This document shows, piece by piece, positions 56,901 through 64,000 of a DNA stretch of 64,000 nucleotides. Below the pieces are notes generated by a model that was given only the letters and a program-made list of their open reading frames with translations, ran no database searches and was not told the origin of the DNA. This DNA is from Acanthaster planci (Eukaryota; Echinodermata; Asteroidea; Valvatida; Acanthasteridae): assembly GCF_001949145.1 (NCBI RefSeq), contig NW_019091404.1, positions 2,487,582-2,551,581 on the forward strand, in the 5' to 3' direction. The stretch's first letter is position 1, and the number at the start of each line of letters is the position of its first letter. Both the position numbers and the translations under genes were made by a program.

Positions 56901-59900
56901 AGCTCAAGCTGTGAGGGATGTGGTAGCCTTTTCACCAAATGGGGCGCTTTTTACAAAGCTGTGCCCACCGTACCATATTATGACCACTTTAACTACCGTA
57001 AACTCTTTTTCTTGGGGGGGGGGCGTGACATCCATTTAAACCTTTTTATGGGAGGGGCAGATGCTGGATGCTTCCCTTTGGATCTGTTTCTTCTGTATCT
57101 GCTGTCTATTTTATGGCGTAAGTCTATGGCTAGGCCAGAGGAGGATAATTTCTAACTCACAAGGTCGAGAGCTACAAAGATAATGCACCGAAAAGAGGCT
57201 GCAGTTGAGCTGCAGTTCACAAGGCAGAGCAGTTCCTTCGTTTTTTTTTGCAGAGAAAACCCGTAAATCAAACTAAATAAGCTGAAGCCTTTAACCCTAA
57301 TCTGCAACGGATTGTTTAACTCAAATTTCAAATGATTGATATCAAATGGGTATTTTCAAACACAAGGTTACTTCAACCAATCAGCTGTTATGCAAAGTGC
57401 AGATCCATGGGGACTATTCCCTCCTCCTTCCTGCCTCCCCCCCAAAAAAAGTAAATAATATGAGAGGAATTGCGTTTGTGGTCAATCATATTCCTTACAT
57501 TTCGAGAACAATGCCAAAAGCCCTACTGAATATAACCTCCCCCTCCGAAAGACCATACAAGATTACTTGAATTTTTTTTATTTTATGGCTCTCCAGTACG
57601 CCCCCCCCCATTTCGTTCTGGATCCAACCTTATGTTTGTATATAAGAAGCAATAACATCAGAAAGACTTGTCAGAGCTTAACTCGACCATTCAAGGGAAA
57701 CCAAGCCTTTGAAACCGACAACTCTCTGAAAATCTGGATAGTTAAAATTCCTTTTAATATAAGCAAATCTCCTTCGAATGAAGTTGTAAAGCCACACGCA
57801 CCGTGATAGGTACGTGTGACTCCTGTAACGCCGAGTAAGGCCGCCTTTATGAGTGAAAATAACTGCAGGGCGCTTCCTTTCTTCCTGAACATTTGTACAT
57901 TTAAAAATCGATATACATGTACTGCTGGTGTTGTCGTTGACACTGCCGGTAACCTCTGGCCTGTACAGGAGTATCTGATTCTTGTACAAACTGGAGAACA
58001 TCAGCATACGTATCGCTTCTTTTCAAGATGAAAACTTTCCGGGGGACAAAGCACTCATCAGCTCAAAAATAAAAAAACAATTAACAGTCGCAAGGGGTCC
58101 TTTTTGAAGTTTTTCGAGGACTTGGTGATTTTTCGCCCCCTTGATCTCTCGTGTTCGTTTCCTTTGCTTTCCCCTTTATTATTTTCAATTTTTCTCCGGG
58201 GGCGAGAGGGCGCTTGCCCCGCCCCCGCGACGCCCATGAACCCTGCTTAGTCTTTGAATCACAGCTAGTAATCTTTGAGCACATTCCATGTGACCCTTGC
58301 CGTTTCTGAATAGATCCAAAAAGATACACGGACTGGCAACCTGTGTCAGTCAGCATGTTACATTAGCAGGGCTACTGGAGGCTGACTTCTACACCGGAGC
58401 ACCCACAAGCTTGTTTAAATTGATATTCAGCTAGCAATAATGCAACCACATGAGGATATTATCAAATGAGGATATTTCCATAATTTCAGTAGGCTACATT
58501 CTGTAAAGTCGGTTTGGATCAAGTCGGAGCGAAGTTAAGTTTTTGTAGAAAATCTTCTTTTTTTGGAAGTGGCAGTAACTATAACTTCCACTGTAATTTT
58601 TGGATTTTTTTTTTTATGAATTGAAATACCAATACAGGTAAGCTCGGTTTTTTCAATGTTGCGTAAAATTGCCCACAATTATAATTTGTTAAGTAATATA
58701 CGTCATACATGGGTTTATGTGTCCATGAAATAAAAAAGACCGTAAAGGAAAGGACACAAGTGCTAATGAAAGTTATTCTAATTTGTCATTTTACTTCTGT
58801 GCCAAATTTAGTGCGCAAATGTGTAATTTCATAAATCGTAAACAAAGTGAAGTCTTTACAGAAAATGGTTTTTCGGATATGGCAGTTACTATAATTTCCA
58901 CTTTAATTTTTGGAATTGTTTTGTTTATGAATTGAAATACCAATAAGCTCGGTTGTGGGAGACATACATTTTCACTGTTGCGTGAAATGCCCATAATTAT
59001 GTTTTGTTATTGTGTAATATACGTCGTACATGGGTTTATGTGTCCATGGTAATAAAAAAAGCCCGTCAAAGAAAGGACACCAGTGCTAATGAAAGTTTTT
59101 CTAATTTATCAGTCTACGTCTGTGCCTAATGTAGGGCATTTTTAAGTGCATCCATTTTAAGGAAGGTACTAGCCCCCCCATTTTGTTAATGAAAGCTACG
59201 GTGGCTTTGCAATGGCTTCACATCAGATCTTGTGCAAGCATTTGCTTCTTATCTGAAATCCTCACATCATTTCTGTTATTTCGATATTCAATTCATGTGA
59301 ATATTTCATTTAAAATATGGAAATACATAAACTAAACTAAACTATAACTAAAAATCCATGCATATATCATTTCGAATGTTGAAGGATGAATGATAAACAA
59401 AGTTTCTTCAATGGGGCCAGTACTCCCTAGGTCTTTGGCTTTCACGCTCCTAAAAAGGTGAGGTTGCGATCGCCCCACCTCCAATATTTTCTAATCCTCA
59501 ATATTTGTCTGCGAGGAGCTAAAATGTTAAAAATGATCACAAAATGGCACGGTGGGGGTATGTAAAGTGAGCCCCCATCTTTAAAACGGCTGCTACGCCC
59601 CTAAAGGAGTGAAGCTTTTTCTTATAATTATAAAATACCGATCCAAAGTTTTATGATTTATAAAAAGGTGCATCATTAATTATTATAACAGATAGCCACT
59701 GGACAGCAAGGGAACTGCGGAAACATGAGTGGAAACAGTTTAGACAGACAACAATAGAAAAAGGGCACACGATATCTTCTGGGCGTGGGCTTGATATATT
59801 TCAACGAAATGAGTACTAAAAAAGTGTTTCTCAAGAGGGATCGTCCAATCGGGAGTAGGTCACCCTGCGGCGGACTGGAGGATGAACAGCTTGCTCGTAA

Positions 59901-62900
59901 TTTAATAACATCTCAAAGAACGTGTCATCTTCGAGGAAGCAAGGCAAGAGAGTTAACTTTGTTAACTGGGGCACTTGTCGATTCAGCTCTTTGGAAGGCG
60001 AAACACAAGGGCGATCAAATAAGAAAGCGGTGAAAGTTTCTTCAATTTTTCGCCAATTTTCCCCTAAATTCAACCAGCATCGCCGTCTCCAGTATTAAAT
60101 CAATGAGCGACAAGAACTAACGAAGTGTTCTCAAAAGTTGCACGTATCTGGAAAGGGGATTCCTGAGTTAATATCGTACTGCCAAAACTGCGTTATGTTC
60201 ACGAACACAAGGCCTTACTCTAATTGAATGACTGAATACGAAACTACAAGTGGTTCTTTTACGAAGCATGTACCAGAATAACAGTCTGAAGAAATTATGT
60301 TGTGCAACATTCAATACGAAAATGGCAAATAGCAAAAACGTGAAGCTTTTTTTTTTAATAATTCTGCCAGTACAGTCACTTTTCAGTTAAAGGGAAAAAG
60401 TGACTAGGTCTTGACGCAGTCGGCGTAGCACAGCATGCGGCAAGCGATAGTAATTACTTAATAGCTATTCATCAATTTGGACGGTCTTACATTATCAGTA
60501 TTAGACTGAAAGAATGACAAGTATAAACATTAATTTGATCAGATACGATTGTGACTGTCGGTAATTACGATCATAATTTGTTGCCTTCTTGAAATGTAGT
60601 CCCTTCAAGCATGCTTCATACACGTGTTTCACGTCTCCCACTACCCAATTGAGCCAGGTCGGGTAGTCTAGTTCCCTGCCCAAAGATTCCCTGACGACTC
60701 TTGATAAGAAATCTCAGGTCAGGCATCACTCACGGATATAAGTAGATACGACACAAGGGTCAGGGGTCACAAGTCCTCGTCAGGCCCTGATTCTCCCTAG
60801 ATTCTCCTCTGGGGAGATTATACCGAGGAGACCTTAGATTCAGTGTAAAGTCAAATATTGTAGGATCAACGGCTGCCATTAGGATATGGGAGTTTACGTT
60901 CAACAGCAAGCCTACCTACCCGGCCGGGAATATCCGAACATCAACGGTGCCATCCGAACATGCCGAGTATAGACGGCTGACTTCGGAATATTTCGGCTAT
61001 TTCCGGAAAACTGGAGGAATTCCTCCAGTCTTGGTCACGTGGACATTGGGTGATACCGGACCCTTGAATTGTAGAGTAGTCAGAATCATTGGGTCTGGTA
61101 TCCAGACTACCAGTTCGCTATTCCGACAGCGCATGCCCAAAACGAAGTGCGTCCGAGGTCATTCGGACGCGCGTGCGAGGTCTACCCAATCAGCGTGGCC
61201 CTTAAAGGACTCGCGCGCGTGCTTTGTTTCCAAATGACCTTGGTTTTTTGAAATACCAAACTGGCTCATTGTGTCTTATTATCCTCCCCTTCTGGCGGCA
61301 GATCATGGCAAATGTCTTGTCTACAGTCCACAGAGCGTTAAGTTGATGATTTAAGTGGCCATTACCTTTCTTCCTCTCCAGGAGATATTTTGGCTCTAGT
61401 CGTGGTGGTTTTCCACATTACGGAATTCTTCCCAATCACGTGGCCAGTCCTGTGGGCGTTCGACTGGCAGTGCTCTGTCCATCGATTCTTTCGATTTGTG
61501 GGTTTCAACAACACCGTTCTGACCATGACGGCCATCGCAGTGGACCGCTTCTACGCAGTGCGCCACCCAGTAACCTTCAAGACGCGCTTCACTGTCAGGA
61601 GAACGCGCATGGTCGTCGGTGCTCTGTGGGTAGTGACTTTGCTCGTGTCTGCACCGTTTGCAGTCATGTTTCGGGTAACTGTAACAGCTTGAGTTAAGTT
61701 CTAAAGATATTGGCAAGTGGCTCTGCTTATGAAATTTATCTGTGAATTGTCCACTACATGCTGTTTTGGTTTGAATTCTGAACTTTTCTATATTACTAGT
61801 CAATTCATTCAGTCCGTCATTCACAAAGCATGTTAAATAAAATGTTGATACATAATGTGTACAGGAAAAACTTTCAAGGGCAGAACCTTGAGCTGAAATA
61901 TTTCTAATTCGTTTCATATTTACTCTGAGTTCCTCTGTCATTTCATATCACGTCATGACTGTCAAGAGAATTCTTATTGAAAGAGAGCAATTTGAAATCC
62001 AAATGACAGATGCCATTTATAATCACAAGAACCCCTAGGGCTGAGGCAAAACCACAGCCGTAGCACGACATACTTGATTCGGACAGAACCCAAGTCCGCA
62101 TTCTTCGAGCGTTTTTGAAACGAGTGGATTCGGCTTAGACATTGATTTTGCTGGTGCGTTCAGCAGTGTTCGAAACCACATGTTCAAGCTCTGACTGTAA
62201 CCAGCGAAACTGAGGTCTACGCCGAATCCACTCGTTTGGAAAACGCTCATTTCAGGCAACCACTCATGACGGAAACAGCCAAAATAACTTTTGACCCTAG
62301 ATGAAATATTGTTAACACTCTACTAACCTCTTTTCCACTTCAGAGCATATATGGTGGAAACGGCAAGGCTGAAACGTACCCAGGGAAGCTATCGTTTGCC
62401 TGCAAGCTCGTTCTCAGCTCCTTCGGTGATTGGTTTGTTACATTCAAGCCTATCTACTTGAACGTCGTCTTGTTTTACGTGCCGGTTATCGTCACTGCTG
62501 CCCTCTATGTCATCATCGTGCTGCACGTGTGGAAGAACAATAAATTCGTCAGTTCGCAGATGGGTCGCTCCCCTCATCGCAACTCACACTGGAAAACTGC
62601 CAAGACGCTCTTGACAGTTTTCGTGGTGTACGTCACCTGCTACATTCTCTTTGCCACTTACAATTTACTCGCGCCTCTCGCTCCAGGCTTGTTGCCCCCG
62701 CAAATCAAGAACGTGGGCCTGCTGCTGCCCTTCGTAAACAGCTGCCTGAATCCGATCGTGTATTCCTTTATCAATCCGAGTTTCCGTAAGACGTGCTGGG
62801 AGACGTTCTGCTGCTCTACCCTGGCGCACTTTTTCCCGGGGACGACAAAAGCGGGAAGTGCGATGAATTGCACGACGTGCAGCAGCGGGGACGTGAACGA

Positions 62901-63078
62901 AAGGGTTGAAGATAAAGGCGCTGAGCCACCGCTCATTCCAACACAAATTAGAGTTGCTGTCATTTCAGCTGACTGTTCTTTTTCGGCGGTCAAGGAAACC
63001 CAAACGGGGAACGGTGTACTTGTGAACGACTCGAAACCAGAGAACCCGACTGGGCAGTGTTGCAACACAAATATCTAA
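53950..63078 (+). CDS. Class A (rhodopsin-type) GPCR, probably peptide receptor, 3 exons, 403 aa
   Basis: Seven-helix plasma-membrane receptor. Exons 53950-54133, 61382-61674 and 62344-63078; phases join (GCA G|GA GAT and CGG|AGC). The N-terminus MENSSAHDREE has an NSS glycosylation site and no signal peptide. Helix 1 carries GFTGNS, helix 2 SLAAGD (the splice falls inside it). The helix 3 cysteine is in DWQCSVHR, and DRF replaces DRY in AIAVDRFYAVRHP. Helix 4 has LWVV, the second extracellular loop has the partner Cys in SFACKL, helix 5 has FYVPV. Helix 6 reads VTCYILF, lacking the usual Trp and Pro of CWxP. Helix 7 is NSCLNPIVYSF (NPxxY intact). The tail has a Cys cluster near CWETFCCS for palmitoylation. 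The style fits neuropeptide receptors; ligand unknown. Intron 1 is 7.2 kb and holds LINE fragments. Confidence 0.88.
54258..54720 (-). mobile_element. Truncated LINE fragment A
   Basis: The segment 54258-54498 is a close copy of 56222-56444 in the same orientation: shared CCTAATAGTTTCATAAACTA, TCGCCGTGAC..GACATGAAATC and GAAAACGAGGCATTTTACT. The part to about 54720 appears to continue toward the LINE 5' side. The reading frame is broken. Confidence 0.65.
55170..56460 (-). mobile_element. LINE fragment B with reverse transcriptase domain (degenerate)
   Basis: Non-LTR retrotransposon ORF2 remnants on the minus strand. In order they are: the palm start (NAFDSLGL and FNFGPSIQEWFQILYSG), the fingers/palm motif RQGDGLSPYLCPFCAEIM at about 56005-56057, the catalytic QYADDT with YADD at 55917-55928, then the thumb/connection LGIDFTLN..W.QRNVTVLGRVTVVKSL at 55514-55750. 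The C-terminal FWIDVYKAWSHFV is at about 55190-55240. Several frame shifts and stops make it inactive. The motif style resembles invertebrate L1/Tx1-group elements. It lies in GPCR intron 1. Confidence 0.85.
56461..58033. other. GPCR intron sequence without recognised features
   Basis: AT-rich with short poly-G and poly-C tracts. No exon-like or transposon-like structure could be supported. Confidence 0.4.
58034..58204. repeat. Dispersed repeat with CCGGGGG ends (copy 2)
   Basis: ACTTTCCGGGGGACAAAGC is followed by ACTCATCAGCT, and the other end is TTTTTCTCCGGGGGCG. It is the counterpart of the repeat at 3886-4090, 54 kb away, same orientation. Confidence 0.5.
58541..59150 (+). repeat. Tandem duplication, two ~310-bp units
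   Basis: Units 58541-58850 and 58851-59150 share, at a 310-bp offset, TGGCAGT.ACTATAA.TTCCACT, ATGAATTGAAATACCAATA, ACATGGGTTTATGTGTCCAT and AGTGCTAATGAAAGTT. Divergence is moderate and each unit has small indels. It is intronic and non-coding. Confidence 0.85.
59151..61381. other. GPCR intron 1, distal part
   Basis: No exon is seen. It includes a GC-richer block at 60930-61230 with several short inverted repeats, among them a perfect 20-bp palindrome at 61010-61029. Confidence 0.4.
61010..61029. repeat. Perfect 20-bp palindrome
   Basis: ACTGGAGGAATTCCTCCAGT is fully self-complementary. It lies 350 bp upstream of GPCR exon 2, in the intron. It could be a protein-binding dyad or chance; no spacer is present. 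Confidence 0.8.
62107..62248. repeat. Inverted repeat, ~48-bp arms, in GPCR intron 2
   Basis: Arms 62107-62154 and 62201-62248 start GAGCGTTTT and share AAACGAGTGGATTCGGC; spacer 46 nt. It is a fold-back insertion or hairpin in the 669-bp intron. Confidence 0.8.
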
Positions 63079-63249
63079 CCTCGATTCCGAGTAAATCTGT
63101 ATTGTTTTCAAAACAGGCAGGCTACAAAATATGAAAGGTCACACAAAAGTGAAAGGCGGGAAAGATTAAGGAACGCATCCCTCACGAATCTTCAGGTTAA
63201 GCTTTGGCTGAAATATAGGCCTACTATACCCTTGTACAAAGGAACGCAA

Positions 63250-63255
63250 AATAAA
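63250..63255 (+). terminator. Candidate GPCR poly(A) signal AATAAA
   Basis: Canonical AATAAA 172 nt after the GPCR stop codon on the coding strand. Confidence 0.5.
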
Positions 63256-64000
63256 CTGGCAGTTATAAATTACGAGAGAAAATGAATTCACATTAAAATC
63301 CCGAAGTAAGTACAGTATAACACGCGTTAACTTCCGGTTCCATGGTTCCATCTAAACGGCGATCAATGCATGTAACTCTATGTGCAGTGCATGTGCAGAG
63401 GGCGTGGTTTAAACTGAAGTGACGTCACACTTACGAACCGGATTAGAGACATAGTGATTATAAACGCGCGCTTATGCGATGAGTACCAAAAAGAACAAGC
63501 CCTTTTGTGTTCCACTAGGAGCGGATAATGGTCTTTGCGTGCACGCAGAACTCTTTTCCCTGTTGGAAAACTTCGTATCATCTGTCCTTCTTTCGCCGGT
63601 GGGAATGCACTTCAACTCAGGGCGGATTACGCGTTGTATGACGCCATTTCGTTTCCAATATGGTAAGCTGTTGTGCGTAGTCATGTGCTTATCGATCTTC
63701 AAATTAATGTAGATTTAAAGAGTGCTTTGAGGTGACGTGACAACATATTTTTGAGTAAAAGCGTATGTAGACATTGTGGCTTATGAATGCAAATCGTGCA
63801 AGCCGAAAATGCCGCAACTCTTTGCTTGCATCAATTGAAAGACGCCCTCGGCTCGATTGAACACACTGGAAGGGACACAGAGACCCGGGAGAAGGCGCTA
63901 TCATCAGAAAAAAAGAACCGAAAAAGCAGGCAGTGGGACCACAGACATGAACTACCCATAGACGGACAGTACGTGTAGAAATCAAGGTGTGGGTACCATT
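63256..64000. other. Right-edge sequence without a supported gene
   Basis: Short overlapping frames on both strands, none recognised. A perfect CRE-like GTGACGTCAC lies near 63420 and could belong to a promoter beyond the window. Confidence 0.35.

Overview
The window reads as an AT-rich nuclear genome segment from a marine invertebrate, most likely a deuterostome such as an echinoderm. This is inferred from intron-rich orthologues of animal housekeeping genes, many small fold-back transposons, and a peptide-type GPCR. The sequence alone does not fix the species. One 330-bp assembly gap (Ns) lies at 43532-43861.

Left part (1-24.5 kb), the housekeeping cluster. A six-exon SLC35F6-type transporter gene lies on the minus strand (2304-8030). 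It is followed by a complete tRNA-Pro(AGG) on the plus strand (9719-9790), a six-exon RER1 gene on the minus strand (12019-14799) and a twelve-coding-exon enolase gene on the plus strand (17872-24443). All three proteins assemble without frame breaks through visible splice sites: 387, 197 and 434 residues. One SLC35F6 intron uses a GC-AG donor. RER1 and enolase are tail-away neighbours and could share a regulatory interval at about 14.8-17.8 kb.

Middle part (24.5-50 kb). A minus-strand gene for a single-pass membrane protein can be built from dispersed exons at 41699-42107 (Ser/Thr/Pro-rich ectodomain), 36507-36588 (transmembrane helix), 36050-36110 (basic juxtamembrane segment), 29528-29671 (basic tail) and 27857-29176 (long acidic/Ser-rich tail ending in a PDZ-ligand-like TSL). 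All splice phases agree. I do not recognise the family with confidence; its 5' end is not found. The remaining DNA is intronic or intergenic and carries a hAT-like MITE with a target-site duplication, a SINE-like sequence and several fold-back elements.

Right part (50-64 kb). A broken rhodopsin-type GPCR pseudogene (50279-51304, with a TATA box still present upstream) precedes an intact three-exon rhodopsin-type GPCR gene (53950-63078, 403 residues). The 7.2-kb first intron of the intact gene holds two truncated LINE fragments on the minus strand (reverse transcriptase with YADD) and a 310-bp tandem duplication.

Repeats are the second theme. A TTAA-flanked fold-back family (four copies, 51-372 bp) looks like a piggyBac-derived MITE. 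A second fold-back family sits twice in enolase introns. No operon, phage, CRISPR or other prokaryotic system is present. I found no clearly new biological system; the unrecognised mucin-like membrane protein is the best candidate for something undescribed.
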